A stretch of 64,000 nucleotides of DNA from an uncultured Lachnospiraceae bacterium (lineage in GTDB: Bacteria; Bacillota; Clostridia; Lachnospirales; Lachnospiraceae). A program made the translations under genes and the position numbers. The stretch covers positions 48,267-112,266 of the forward strand of contig CAMLYL010000001.1 in NCBI GenBank assembly GCA_946491665.1, given 5' to 3'. The stretch's first letter is position 1; every line of letters begins with the position of its first letter. The notes under the pieces were generated by a model, which had not been told where the DNA came from, did not search any database, and was given only the letters and a program-made list of their open reading frames with translations. This document shows, in pieces, positions 6,474-18,320 of this stretch.

Positions 6474-8324
6474 ATGAAAACAACCAGAGAAGACATTCGC
6501 AATATCGCAATCATTGCCCATGTTGACCATGGCAAGACCACTCTTGTGGATGAGCTGCTGAAGCAGTCCGGTGTGTTCCGGGAGAATCAGGAAGTTCAGG
6601 AACGTATCATGGACTCCAACGACATTGAGCGCGAAAGAGGAATTACTATTCTCTCAAAGAATACAGCCGTATTTTATAAGGATACAAAAATCAATATTAT
6701 CGACACCCCCGGCCATGCCGATTTCGGCGGCGAGGTGGAGCGTGTACTGAAAATGGTTAACGGCGTTGTTCTTGTTGTAGACGCCTTTGAAGGCGCCATG
6801 CCCCAGACCAAATTTGTCCTGATGAAAGCTCTGGAGCTGAATCTTCCGGTCATTGTCTGTGTCAACAAGATTGACCGGCCTGAGGCCAGACCCGACGAGG
6901 TGGTGGACGAAGTTCTGGAACTGTTTATGGATCTGGACGCCTCCGATGAGCAGCTGGAGTGCCCCTTCGTTTTCGCTTCCGCAAAGAACGGATACGCCAC
7001 CCTGGATTTAAACGAAGAGCCGAAAAATATGATGCCTCTGTTTGAGACCATCATCAACTACATTCCCGCTCCCGAAGGCGATCCCGACGCCAGTACTCAG
7101 CTCCTGGTCAGCACCATTGATTATAACGAATATGTGGGCCGGATCGCCGTGGGCAAGGTGGACAACGGCTGCATAAAAGTAAATCAGGACGCTGTTATCG
7201 TAAACGCCCACGAACCTGACAAGCAGAAAAAGGTTCGGATCAGCAAACTCTATGAATTTGACGGTCTGAATAAAGTAGAAGTAAAAGAGGCCCGGATCGG
7301 CTCCATCGTCGCAATCTCCGGCATTGCCGATATCCATATCGGAGACACCATCTGCGCGCCGGAAAATCCCGAACCGATTCCTTTCCAGAAAATTTCTGAG
7401 CCTACCATTTCCATGAATTTTCTGGTTAATGACAGTCCTCTGGCGGGACAGGAAGGCAAATATATTACATCACGCCATATCCGCGACCGTCTTTTCCGCG
7501 AACTGAACACAGATGTCTCTCTCCGGGTGGAAGAAACTGACAGCGCAGACTGTTTCAAGGTATCCGGCAGAGGCGAGCTGCATCTGTCTGTACTGATTGA
7601 AAATATGCGCCGGGAAGGTTACGAATTCGCCGTATCCAAGGCAGAAGTTCTTTATCATACGGATGAGAACGGAAAGAAGACCGAGCCCATGGAAATCGCT
7701 TACGTGGACGTTCCGGACGAGTTTTCCGGAGTTGTCATCGAAAAGCTCAGCCAGAGAAAGGGAGAGCTCCAGAACATGGGAAGCATCAGCGGCGGCTATA
7801 CCCGTCTTACCTTCCGGATCCCCTCCCGCGGTCTCATCGGATACCGTGGTGATTTCCTGACCGACACAAAGGGAAACGGCATCCTGAATACCATTTTCGA
7901 CGGCTATGATCTCTATAAGGGTGATATCCAGTACCGCAAGCTGGGATCCCTCATCGCATTTGAGGCAGGCGAATCTGTCACCTACGGTCTGTTCGCTGCC
8001 CAGGAGCGGGGCGCCCTGTTTATCGGCCCAGGCGAACGGGTTTATTCCGGAATGGTTGTGGGACAGTGTTCACGGGCGGAGGATATTGAGCTGAACGTCT
8101 GCAAGAAAAAGCATCTGACCAATACCCGTTCCTCTTCCGCCGACGAAGCGCTGACGCTGACACCGCCCAGAATTCTCAGTCTGGAACAGGCGCTGGATTT
8201 CATTGACACTGATGAACTGCTGGAAGTCACTCCTGAGAGTCTGCGGATCCGCAAGAAAATCCTTGATCCTACCCTGAGAAAACGGGCGGCCATTCGAAAA
8301 AATCAGATGAATAAGAATGCGTAG
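6474..8324 (+). CDS. typA: Translational GTPase TypA/BipA
   Basis: 616 residues, the usual length. ATG at 6474 is preferred over the ATG six bases upstream because AGGAAG is then spaced about eight bases. The G domain shows AHVDHGKTT (G1), RERGITI (G2), DTPGHADFGG (G3) and NKIDRP (G4). EF-G-like domains III and V follow, including SGRGELHLSVLIENMRREG, with the TypA-specific C-terminal domain after them (GERVYSGMVVGQ, NTRSSSADEAL). BipA is a ribosome-binding GTPase that helps 50S assembly and growth at low temperature or stress. The gene stands alone, with a structured leader and its own promoter. Confidence 0.97.
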   Translation: MKTTREDIRNIAIIAHVDHGKTTLVDELLKQSGVFRENQEVQERIMDSNDIERERGITILSKNTAVFYKDTKINIIDTPGHADFGGEVERVLKMVNGVVLVVDAFEGAMPQTKFVLMKALELNLPVIVCVNKIDRPEARPDEVVDEVLELFMDLDASDEQLECPFVFASAKNGYATLDLNEEPKNMMPLFETIINYIPAPEGDPDASTQLLVSTIDYNEYVGRIAVGKVDNGCIKVNQDAVIVNAHEPDKQKKVRISKLYEFDGLNKVEVKEARIGSIVAISGIADIHIGDTICAPENPEPIPFQKISEPTISMNFLVNDSPLAGQEGKYITSRHIRDRLFRELNTDVSLRVEETDSADCFKVSGRGELHLSVLIENMRREGYEFAVSKAEVLYHTDENGKKTEPMEIAYVDVPDEFSGVVIEKLSQRKGELQNMGSISGGYTRLTFRIPSRGLIGYRGDFLTDTKGNGILNTIFDGYDLYKGDIQYRKLGSLIAFEAGESVTYGLFAAQERGALFIGPGERVYSGMVVGQCSRAEDIELNVCKKKHLTNTRSSSADEALTLTPPRILSLEQALDFIDTDELLEVTPESLRIRKKILDPTLRKRAAIRKNQMNKNA

Positions 8325-8338
8325 CTGCATATCATTTG

Positions 8339-8384
8339 TTATACTCAGCGCCTGTAGAGGCGGGAGTCTTCCCACATCTGATAA
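8339..8384 (-). repeat. Left-end hairpin copy of the IS605-like repeat
   Basis: The minus strand reads TTATCAGATGTGGGAAGACT then CCCGCCTCTACAGGCG and GAGTATAAC, matching the left part of the element at 3085-3266. As in the other copies it starts directly in the T-run of an intrinsic terminator, here that of dapL. No right end is found nearby. Confidence 0.7.
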
Positions 8385-8428
8385 AAAAACTGCTGTATCA
8401 GAGATCCGGAGATCCCTGATACAGCAGT
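8385..8428. terminator. Bidirectional terminator between typA and dapL
   Basis: CTGCTGTATCAG-GATC-CGGA-GATC-CTGATACAGCAG forms a long stem with A-rich and T-rich flanks on either side, so it can end both the plus-strand typA and the minus-strand dapL transcripts. Confidence 0.88.
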
Positions 8429-8441
8429 TTTTATAATGCCT

Positions 8442-9656
8442 TTACAGCGCCTTAATTCTCTCCAGCGCTTCCAGTGTATTCTCATACGCGCCGAAGGCCG
8501 TCAGCCGGAAGTATCCTTCTCCGCTGGGTCCGAATCCGGATCCCGGAGTGCCGACTACATTTGCCTTCTCCAGAAGATAATCAAAGAACTCCCAGGAAGA
8601 CATCTGATCCGGAGTCTTCAGCCAGATATAAGGAGCGTTCACGCCGCCGAATACCTCATAGCCCGCCTCCTGCAGACCTCTCTTGATCGTAGCCGCATTC
8701 TTCATATAATAAGCGACCTGCTGCTTTAACTGTGCTTTTCCTGCTTCGCTGTACACAGCCTCTCCTGCCCGCTGAATAATGTAGGGTGCGCCGTTGAACT
8801 TGGTTCCGTGCCGTCTCGCCCACATTGCATGAAGAGAAACATCACCGCATTTCAGCTCTTTCGGAACTACTGTGTAACCCAGACGAACTCCGGTAAAGCC
8901 CGCATTCTTGGAAAAGCTCTTGATCTCAATCGCGCAGGTTCTTGCGCCCTCGCACTCATAAATGGAATGCGCCACATCATCTTCGGAAATATAAGCCTCA
9001 TAGGCGCCGTCATAAATAATCACAGCGCCCACTTTGTTTGCGTAATCCACCCATTCCTGCAGCTGTGCCTTTGTGATCGTAGTTCCGGTAGGATTGTTCG
9101 GCAGGCACAGATAAATCATATCCGGCGTCTCCTTCGGGAACTCGGGAACAAAATTATTCTCCTTTACGCAGGGCATATAAATGACATTGCTCCACATCTC
9201 TGTGGCAGGATCATATGTACCGGTCCTTCCCGCCATTACATTGGAATCCACATATACCGGATAAACAGGATCGCACACCGCGATACGGTTATCTTCGCTG
9301 AAAATCTCCTGAATATTTCCGGAATCACTTTTCGCTCCGTCAGACACAAAAATCTCATCCGCACTGATATCGCAGCCTCTGGCTTTATAATCATTCTCCG
9401 CGATTGCGTTGCGGAGGAACTCATATCCCAGATCCGGCGCATACCCGTGGAAAGTCTCTGCTTTGCTCATCTCATCCACCGCACTGTGAAGGGCCTCGAT
9501 AATGGCCGGAGCAATAGGCTGCGTCACATCGCCGATCCCAAGACGGATCAGCTTCTTGTCCGGATTGGCAGCGGAATATTCATTTACCTTTTTCGCAATC
9601 GTGCTGAATAAATAGCTGCCCGGAAGCTTCTGATAATTATCATTGATCTTAAACAT
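8442..9656 (-). CDS. dapL: LL-diaminopimelate aminotransferase
   Basis: 404 residues, full length. DapL converts tetrahydrodipicolinate and glutamate directly to LL-diaminopimelate, bypassing the acyl routes. Fold-type I PLP features are visible: LCLPNNPTGT, VIIYDGAYEAYI and the PLP lysine in KSFSKNAGFTGVRLGY. The N-terminus (INDNYQKLPGSYLFSTIAKK) and RLGIGDVTQP are DapL-specific. AAGGAG supports the ATG at 9656. With dapA at 3329 it gives this organism the DapL lysine pathway typical of many Clostridia. It is convergent with typA and shares a terminator with it. Confidence 0.96.
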   Translation of the reverse strand: MFKINDNYQKLPGSYLFSTIAKKVNEYSAANPDKKLIRLGIGDVTQPIAPAIIEALHSAVDEMSKAETFHGYAPDLGYEFLRNAIAENDYKARGCDISADEIFVSDGAKSDSGNIQEIFSEDNRIAVCDPVYPVYVDSNVMAGRTGTYDPATEMWSNVIYMPCVKENNFVPEFPKETPDMIYLCLPNNPTGTTITKAQLQEWVDYANKVGAVIIYDGAYEAYISEDDVAHSIYECEGARTCAIEIKSFSKNAGFTGVRLGYTVVPKELKCGDVSLHAMWARRHGTKFNGAPYIIQRAGEAVYSEAGKAQLKQQVAYYMKNAATIKRGLQEAGYEVFGGVNAPYIWLKTPDQMSSWEFFDYLLEKANVVGTPGSGFGPSGEGYFRLTAFGAYENTLEALERIKAL

Positions 9657-9690
9657 ACGAAAACTCCTTATCTGTATTTTGACTTACATT

Positions 9691-9720
9691 AGTATATACC
9701 ATAACTTACTGAAAAATCAA
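9691..9720 (-). promoter_or_regulatory. Promoter of dapL
   Basis: Minus strand TTGATT (9720-9715), 18-base spacer, TATACT (9696-9691), 35 bases before the start codon. Confidence 0.55.
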
Positions 9721-9760
9721 GGCAGAGTCTGAACAACCCCCTGGGGAACAGCAGCAGTTA

Positions 9761-10309
9761 TCACAAATCCATCATGCTCAGAATCATCTGGGCCGTCTCC
9801 GTAAAGCTGGTTCCATTATCCATACTGGTCTTCTGCAGATAACGGTGGGCCTCACTCTCTGTCATATTGTTGCGCTCCATGAGAATATTTTTTGCCCGCT
9901 CAATAAGCTCCTGTTCCTCTCTGGAACGATGCCTGGGCTGGGAACGGCGCTTCTTCCGGATCCGCTCCACGTTACAGACAACCATTTCCATAGTGGAGAT
10001 CAGTTCATGCACTTTCAGCGGCTGAGACAGACTGACCACGCTGTCATCTCCGTTATCCTCCCACTGCTCCCGGGAACTGATCGTGACCATCTGAAATCCT
10101 TCCGGCAGGCACTCCTTCAGCTCCCGGTAAATCATATCCGGCAGGCGATACGTGCATAACACGACACCGGTTCCCATGTCATTGGCTTCCTGGATTACCT
10201 GAGCGCCGTTTGTGCAGACGCCCACAACATAAAAACCGTTCCGGGTCAGTACATTTTTAATTTTTTTCCCTATATCCGGTTTGGAAAACGCAACGATAAC
10301 TCCTGTCAA
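9761..10309 (-). CDS. ANTAR-domain response regulator-like protein
   Basis: 182 residues from a TTG start (10309) with AAGGTGG ten bases upstream, 19 bases after glnA. The N-terminal 115 residues form a receiver-like domain (VIVAFSKPDIGKKIKNVL) in which the usual acidic pocket and phospho-acceptor Asp are not evident. A basic linker (RIRKKRRSQPRHRSREEQ) leads to an ANTAR domain (LIERAKNILMERNNMTES to QMILSMMDL). ANTAR domains bind paired RNA hairpins and cause antitermination. Position behind glnA suggests nitrogen control, and the glnA leader carries an intrinsic terminator that could be its target. Confidence 0.87.
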   Translation of the reverse strand: MTGVIVAFSKPDIGKKIKNVLTRNGFYVVGVCTNGAQVIQEANDMGTGVVLCTYRLPDMIYRELKECLPEGFQMVTISSREQWEDNGDDSVVSLSQPLKVHELISTMEMVVCNVERIRKKRRSQPRHRSREEQELIERAKNILMERNNMTESEAHRYLQKTSMDNGTSFTETAQMILSMMDL

Positions 10310-10328
10310 GCCTACTGTTCCACCTTTT

Positions 10329-11660
10329 CTAAAATTTTGTCAGGTATTTTTCTACTTCCCACTCGCTGACTGCCCTGCAGTAATTGTCCCACTCCTTCTT
10401 CTTTGCTTCAATATATACAGAAGAGATATGTTCTCCCAGAATCCCCCGGACAAACTCATCTGCTTCCATGGCGTCCACCGCATCATGAAGCGTAGCCGGA
10501 AGTTCCCCGATACCAAGAGACTTTCTTTCTTCTTCTGTCATCTCGTAAATATTTTTCGTAATATTGGGCGGGGGCAGAATCTGATTTTTAATCCCGTCCA
10601 TCCCCGCAGCCAGACACAGAGCCAGCACCAGATAGGGATTGGCTGCCGAATCCGGGCTTCGCAGTTCTACTCTCATGCCGCTGTCCCGCACAGAAGGAAC
10701 ACGGATCAGAGGACTCCTGTTCTTCACCGACCAGGCAATGTGTACCGGCGCCTCAAAACCGGACACCAGACGTTTATAGGAATTCACCAGCGGATTTGTC
10801 ACCGCCGACATGCCGTACACATGCTTCATCAGTCCTCCGATAAAATAGTACGCTTCTTTGCTCAGACTATACTTGTCTGAAGGATCCATAAACAGGTTTT
10901 TCCCATCCTTGGAAAGGGACATATTGATATGCATGCCGGAGCCGTTGCAATCCGTTTTGGGCTTGGGCATAAAGGTCGCATGCATTCCGTGACGCTTGGC
11001 AATTGTTTTCACAGCCAGCTTAAAAGTCACCACATCATCGGCCGCCTGCATAGCCGGCACATATTTAAAATCAATCTCATGCTGCCCCGGAGCCGCCTCA
11101 TGGTGAGATGCCTCAATCTCAAATCCCATATCCTCCAGAGTCAGCACCATATCTCTGCGGACATTCTCACCCAGATCGTTAGGACCCATCTCAAAATATC
11201 CCGCAATTTCGTTTGTATCCGTAGTAGGGCAGCCATTGTCGTCCGTGTTGAACATGAAGAACTCACACTCCGGGCCGATTTCACACTCATAGCCCATTTC
11301 ATGAACCTGATCCACTACCTGCTTCAGGACATAGCGCGGATCCCCCTCAAAGGGCGTACCGTCCGGACGGTACACATCGCAGATAAAACGGGCTACTTTT
11401 CCCTGCTGCGGCCGCCACGGGAAAATCGTAAAAGTATTCAGATCCGGATGAAGGTACAGATCAGACTCCTCAATCCTCACAAAGCCCTCGATGGAGGAAC
11501 CGTCAAACATGCACTGATTATCCAGAGCCTTCTCCAACTGACTGCTGGTAATCGCCACGTTTTTCAGATTTCCGAAAATATCCGTAAACTGAAGGCGAAT
11601 GAACTCTACATCCTCATCTTCCACCATCTGAATAATATCCTGCTTCGTATATTTGCTCAT
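10329..11660 (-). CDS. glnA: Glutamine synthetase, type I
   Basis: 443 residues, the GSI-alpha length. It makes glutamine from glutamate, ammonia and ATP. Signatures include FDGSSIEGFVRIEESDLYL, EIGPECEFFMF, the ATP-binding KPKTDCNGSGMHINMSLSKD and RVPSVRDSGMRVELRSPDSA. There is no obvious GSI-beta insertion or adenylylation-site context, so control is likely by feedback and at transcription. AAGGAGG precedes the ATG. The promoter and an attenuating terminator lie upstream, and the ANTAR gene follows in the same operon. Confidence 0.97.
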   Translation of the reverse strand: MSKYTKQDIIQMVEDEDVEFIRLQFTDIFGNLKNVAITSSQLEKALDNQCMFDGSSIEGFVRIEESDLYLHPDLNTFTIFPWRPQQGKVARFICDVYRPDGTPFEGDPRYVLKQVVDQVHEMGYECEIGPECEFFMFNTDDNGCPTTDTNEIAGYFEMGPNDLGENVRRDMVLTLEDMGFEIEASHHEAAPGQHEIDFKYVPAMQAADDVVTFKLAVKTIAKRHGMHATFMPKPKTDCNGSGMHINMSLSKDGKNLFMDPSDKYSLSKEAYYFIGGLMKHVYGMSAVTNPLVNSYKRLVSGFEAPVHIAWSVKNRSPLIRVPSVRDSGMRVELRSPDSAANPYLVLALCLAAGMDGIKNQILPPPNITKNIYEMTEEERKSLGIGELPATLHDAVDAMEADEFVRGILGEHISSVYIEAKKKEWDNYCRAVSEWEVEKYLTKF

Positions 11661-11704
11661 AATCTCCTCCTTATAATACGATTTTATAAAAAGAGCAAAA
11701 TCTT

Positions 11705-14497
<2,793 letters not shown>

Positions 14498-14502
14498 AAT
14501 CA

Positions 14503-14541
14503 CAGGGCCGACATATCAGATCGATATGCCGGCCCTGTTTT
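14503..14541 (+). terminator. Terminator of guaB
   Basis: CAGGGCCGACATATC pairs with GATATGCCGGCCCTG, followed by TTTTATT, five bases after the stop codon. Confidence 0.88.
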
Positions 14542-14570
14542 ATTATGATTTTTTCAGATCAGTCTTTATC

Positions 14571-17318
14571 TTATTTTGCACGTTTTTTTCTGCCAATGGC
14601 TGCTGCCGCGCCGCATCCTGCCGCTGCCGCTGCCGCCGCCCACACGAAGACCATATTCCCGTCTCCTGTCTTAGCGGCAGATGCAGTTGTCCTGCCATTT
14701 CCGGATGTATTTGTATCAGTTCCGGAACCGCTGCCATCTGTATTTGTGTTCACGTCCTGACCGCCGTCTCCATTCTGCCCGCCATTGATGTTCGGATCAC
14801 TGCTGTCATCCGGATTCTGATTGCCGTCATCCGTACCATCATCTTTTCCATCATTTTTACCGTCATCCTGGTCATCAGCAGTCACTGTCACCGGTACTTC
14901 CACCGAATCTGCCGGCTGTCCGTCAACATATGCGGTTACTGTAATCACAGTAGTTCCGGCAGCAACGCCGGTCACCGTGCCGGTTCCGTCTTCATTTCCG
15001 GTCACAGAAATCACATTCTCATCATAACCGGAATAATCATAAACCAGAACCGGAAGCTGATCATTACTGTCCTCTTCCGCTGTTTCTGTATTCACTTCAG
15101 CAGGTTCTGCAGCCTCAGCAACTTCACTCATCAAAAGAGACGCTTCTGCCGCACCGCCCACAGTCACTTCCAGATCCTGTGTCTTTCCTTCAAAAGGACC
15201 GGGAGTTGTACAGGCCAGATGAATCATATAGGTTCCCGGCTCAAAAGCAGACAGATCTATGATCACCGTTTCCGCACCGGCCGCTGTTCCGCCGATGTCA
15301 GTGCCTTCTACCTCATAGGTAAATCCGTCCATGGACATACCACTGAAAACAAGCGTAACCACAGAACCGTCTACAGATGCAGCTGCAAGAGTATTCGGAT
15401 CGATATCTCCGATATCTCCGCCCTGTCCGGGATCTTCTGGCTCACCTCCGGGCTCCTCGCCGGGTTCTTCCGGTTGTCCTCCGGGCTCCTTGCCGCCATT
15501 CATATCCAGAGAAGGTGTCAGAACAGCAGTTTCACCCACAGTAATCTCCATAGCTGCGGGAGTCACAGTCAGAGTTCCTGTTTCGGAGGCTGCGGAGGCC
15601 ATCAGTGTCGTATTTGTATATGTACCTGCGTAATCGCCGCTCTCAACCACCAGAGTTACACCCTCGGGAACAACTACAGAAGAAGTATCATCCATTGTAA
15701 GATCGGTTACATTGGAATCCCCGGTCACATTCCATGCAGAATCTTCCAGATTCATCACAGTGTCATGCGTATCGGTAATATAGGTAGCCGGATCCAGATT
15801 GCTCCAGTAATTGTACTCACAGTCCTCTACAGATTCCCACATTGCATTCCACTCGTCATAGGTAGAATAATCCACGGCTCCGGAATACTCGGAATCCTTC
15901 AGAGTTACATTCACATCTCTTTGATAATCATCATGCTGAATATCCCCGCCGATCGTTGAATTTGAAATCGTCATCTCCACATCATCTGTGCCCTCGCTCT
16001 TCAGATAACGGCTCATAGAATCTGAATTCAGCGCAGTCAGAAGCAGCGTATTGCTGTAGGACTCTGCAGTCACATTATTTAAATCAATCACTGCACCGGT
16101 TGATTTCACCAGAATATTCGCTCCGGAAACATAATCAATATACGCTCCCACTGCCTCATCATATTCCGCAGTATAATCCATGGCAGACTTCAGATCCCGC
16201 GTTGTGATCAGTTCCGAGTTTTCCACCGTCATAACTCCCTGATAGGTACCGGTTCCCTCTCCCATCATATCCGGAGAATGGAGCTGATAATCGTTCCGTC
16301 CCGCCCGGATTACAGAAGGCGCATCACTGACTTCACCTGTATTGTATGCCAGAAGATCCGCACCGGCGTCAGCGCCGGAACCTACGTACACATTTCCGTT
16401 ATTGGAAATAATAACACCGATCTCCGCAGCCTCAATATCGGTAGCATACAGATAATCTCTGCAGTTGGTATCAGAATAAACACCGTAACCGCCATTCTCT
16501 GCATACGCCTTTGAATTGTATGAGTAGAAATCAAGACCGTCTCCCGTAGCAGAATCTGTTGACATAGACGCCCATCCTTCCGCCACTACCGTTGAATTAA
16601 AATACATTGTTGTGGTGGCTCCGATGGAAAAGTTTGACCGGCCGCGTCCGGAGATCAGCAGTCCCGCATTGGACGCCGGAACGGAATTCTCTTCCGTGGC
16701 CTCTGTAGCTCCTGTGTGAATCACATAAGAATCATTGACAACTGTGGTTGCATTCTCGAGAGTCGCTATCCCGTAACGCCCGGAAGGACTCTGGCCGATC
16801 GCTCCCGATGTCTGAATATACATGTTATTGACATTCAGGTTTCCGGAATTCACCGAAATACCGTTCCCCGCTGTATCGCCATTGTCTTCTGCCCCCAGCA
16901 CGATATATCCGCTGAAGCCCTCATCGTCCGCCGCATAACGGTTTACATACTCTGCCGTCGTATCACTGAGAGCGGACACCTGCGCAGCAGTATAATGATT
17001 CTGTCCGTCACCTACTGTCAGAGCTGTGCATCCTTTCGCGGCAATCGCGCTGTCCGCAAATCGCTCCGAGTAGAACGCATAATCCCCAATCACAATGGGC
17101 TCCGATTCATCCTCATAATACCGGTCCGTATTCTCCTCCGACGGCATCTCGCTTCCCATAGCGCCGGACATGCCGCCCTCATCTCCCGGACCTCCTCCCG
17201 GAGGCGGCCCCATACTGTCGCCTTCACCGGCCGCCAGAGCTGTTGTCGCGCACAGCGACAAAGACATTGCGGCTGCCATTGTGACTGCCATCGTGCGCCG
17301 TAAAAACTTTACCTTCAT
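14571..17318 (-). CDS. Large secreted beta-helix surface protein with C-terminal anchor
   Basis: 915 residues. A signal peptide (1-29, ending TTALAA) precedes a Gly/Pro/acidic stretch. Residues about 110-560 are rich in short N/S/T/V/I repeats (NSGNLNVNNMYIQTSGAIGQ; ISNNGNVYVGSGADAG) typical of a right-handed parallel beta-helix, a fold of polysaccharide lyases and adhesins. A Big_2-like Ig domain appears split: TVTPAAMEITVGETAVLTP before, and GTGTVTGVAAGTTVITVTAY after, a Pro/Glu/Gly linker plus a second beta-sandwich. An Asp/Asn/Gly-rich spacer leads to TASAAKTGD, a hydrophobic Ala-rich helix and RKKRAK. The KTGD could be a non-classical sortase signal; there is no LPxTG. Catalytic residues were not identified; an adhesin role is equally likely. 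Confidence 0.8.
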   Translation of the reverse strand: MKVKFLRRTMAVTMAAAMSLSLCATTALAAGEGDSMGPPPGGGPGDEGGMSGAMGSEMPSEENTDRYYEDESEPIVIGDYAFYSERFADSAIAAKGCTALTVGDGQNHYTAAQVSALSDTTAEYVNRYAADDEGFSGYIVLGAEDNGDTAGNGISVNSGNLNVNNMYIQTSGAIGQSPSGRYGIATLENATTVVNDSYVIHTGATEATEENSVPASNAGLLISGRGRSNFSIGATTTMYFNSTVVAEGWASMSTDSATGDGLDFYSYNSKAYAENGGYGVYSDTNCRDYLYATDIEAAEIGVIISNNGNVYVGSGADAGADLLAYNTGEVSDAPSVIRAGRNDYQLHSPDMMGEGTGTYQGVMTVENSELITTRDLKSAMDYTAEYDEAVGAYIDYVSGANILVKSTGAVIDLNNVTAESYSNTLLLTALNSDSMSRYLKSEGTDDVEMTISNSTIGGDIQHDDYQRDVNVTLKDSEYSGAVDYSTYDEWNAMWESVEDCEYNYWSNLDPATYITDTHDTVMNLEDSAWNVTGDSNVTDLTMDDTSSVVVPEGVTLVVESGDYAGTYTNTTLMASAASETGTLTVTPAAMEITVGETAVLTPSLDMNGGKEPGGQPEEPGEEPGGEPEDPGQGGDIGDIDPNTLAAASVDGSVVTLVFSGMSMDGFTYEVEGTDIGGTAAGAETVIIDLSAFEPGTYMIHLACTTPGPFEGKTQDLEVTVGGAAEASLLMSEVAEAAEPAEVNTETAEEDSNDQLPVLVYDYSGYDENVISVTGNEDGTGTVTGVAAGTTVITVTAYVDGQPADSVEVPVTVTADDQDDGKNDGKDDGTDDGNQNPDDSSDPNINGGQNGDGGQDVNTNTDGSGSGTDTNTSGNGRTTASAAKTGDGNMVFVWAAAAAAAGCGAAAAIGRKKRAK

Positions 17319-17450
17319 ATCGTGTTTCTCCTTTCTGTGAACAAAAATTCACAATTATTTCATAAAATTTTAACATTTCCGGCAATTTTCTCACAATGAC
17401 ATTTTCTTTGAATAAAGTACTGTTTTTTTAGGACAATTTCTGCGGAGCAT

Positions 17451-17508
17451 TTATCAGATGTGGGAAGACTCCCGCCTGTAGAGGCGGGAGTCTTCCCACA
17501 TCTGATAA
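17451..17508 (-). repeat. Perfect 58-base palindrome, hairpin-only copy of the IS605-like left end
   Basis: Two 27-base arms are exact reverse complements around the loop GTAG. Each arm contains TTATCAGATGTGGGAAGACT then CCCGCCT. It is the most symmetric of the three left-end copies and again begins in a terminator T-run (that of the lipoprotein gene). On the minus strand no T-run follows it, so by itself it is not a standard terminator. Confidence 0.85.
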
Positions 17509-17535
17509 AAAACGGCTGCTTTTCTCTCGCAGCCG
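17507..17535 (-). terminator. Terminator of the lipoprotein gene
   Basis: Minus strand CGGCTGC GAGAGAAAA GCAGCCG followed by six T; the palindromic repeat starts inside the T-run. Confidence 0.82.
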
Positions 17536-17548
17536 CCCGGATCCTCTT

Positions 17549-17875
17549 CTATTGCGCAGCAGTCTTATCTGTACCCGCATTGTTATTATCGGTAGTGCCA
17601 TTATTATCTCCGGTCACCCCGTCCTTGATCGCTTCGCCGGTATCCTTAATTGCGTCACCGGTATCATCCACCGCATCTTTCATATTTTCACCGGCATTTT
17701 CCAGATTGGTATTATTGCCGCTGGTATTGTTGTCTGTAGTATCGGTGCGATCCGTTGCCTCATCATTCACACTATTCTGTGTATTTGTGTTTTTGTTATT
17801 TTTTCCACAGGCCGAGAACGTCACCAGACTCAGCGCCAGCATAAAAATAAAAGCAATTTGTTTCCATCTTTTCAT
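17549..17875 (-). CDS. Small Asn/Asp/Thr-rich lipoprotein
   Basis: 108 residues. The signal peptide ends in the lipobox TFSAC, so Cys23 should be lipidated and the protein held on the outer face of the membrane. The rest is low-complexity and hydrophilic: NNTSGNNTNLENAGENMKDA, then near-repeats of DxxGDAIKDTGEAIKDGVTGD. No domain is recognised. AAAGGAG precedes the ATG. The gene has its own terminator and lies just downstream of the spoVA genes on the same strand, but with an 84-base gap. Function unknown. Confidence 0.75.
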   Translation of the reverse strand: MKRWKQIAFIFMLALSLVTFSACGKNNKNTNTQNSVNDEATDRTDTTDNNTSGNNTNLENAGENMKDAVDDTGDAIKDTGEAIKDGVTGDNNGTTDNNNAGTDKTAAQ

Positions 17876-17959
17876 AATAGTACTTCTCCTTTTCCTTCAA
17901 ATATCTGCACTGTTAATATGAACCGTTTCCGTGTCTTTTATACGCCGGGCAGCCGCGGA

Positions 17960-18316
17960 TTATTTTCTCATTTTAGGCTGGAAAATAAGAGATACCAGAT
18001 ATCCGAAAATCAGAGCGGCCGAAACACCCACCGCACAGGCAGTAAATCCGCCCGTAAACAAACCGATAAAACCGCTCTCATCTATTGCCGTCTTCATCCC
18101 CTTCCAGAGAAGATTCCCGAATCCCAGAAGCGGAACGTTTGCTCCGGCTCCTGCAAACTCTGCAAAGGGCTCATATATCCCCAGCGCTCCCAGAACCGCT
18201 CCGGAACAAACCAGCAGCACCATCACTCTCCCCGGAAGCATTTTTGTTTTATCAATTAAAATCTGAACCAGCGCGCAAATCAAGCCGCCGACCCAGAAGG
18301 CATGAAAAAATTCCAT
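17960..18316 (-). CDS. spoVAE: Stage V sporulation protein AE
   Basis: 118 residues from ATG at 18316 (AAGGAG nine bases before). Three or four membrane helices carry the SpoVAE pattern EFFHAFWVGGLICALVQILI, AFWVGG and FAGAGANVPLLGFGN, ending FGYLVSLIFQPK. SpoVA proteins form the channel that moves Ca-dipicolinate across the spore inner membrane. The start lies four bases after the spoVAD stop, so the two are co-translated. The frame extends upstream into spoVAD, but without a ribosome-binding site. Confidence 0.93.
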   Translation of the reverse strand: MEFFHAFWVGGLICALVQILIDKTKMLPGRVMVLLVCSGAVLGALGIYEPFAEFAGAGANVPLLGFGNLLWKGMKTAIDESGFIGLFTGGFTACAVGVSAALIFGYLVSLIFQPKMRK

Positions 18317-18320
18317 TCCA

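Noticed and set aside
14571..14700. LPxTG sortase signal in the beta-helix protein
   Set aside because: No LPxTG occurs; only AAKTGD before the C-terminal helix, so a classical sortase A substrate was not called.
17451..17508. The 58-base palindrome as an intrinsic terminator or a CRISPR repeat
   Set aside because: The T-run precedes rather than follows the hairpin, a separate terminator is already present, and there is no array of regularly spaced repeats.
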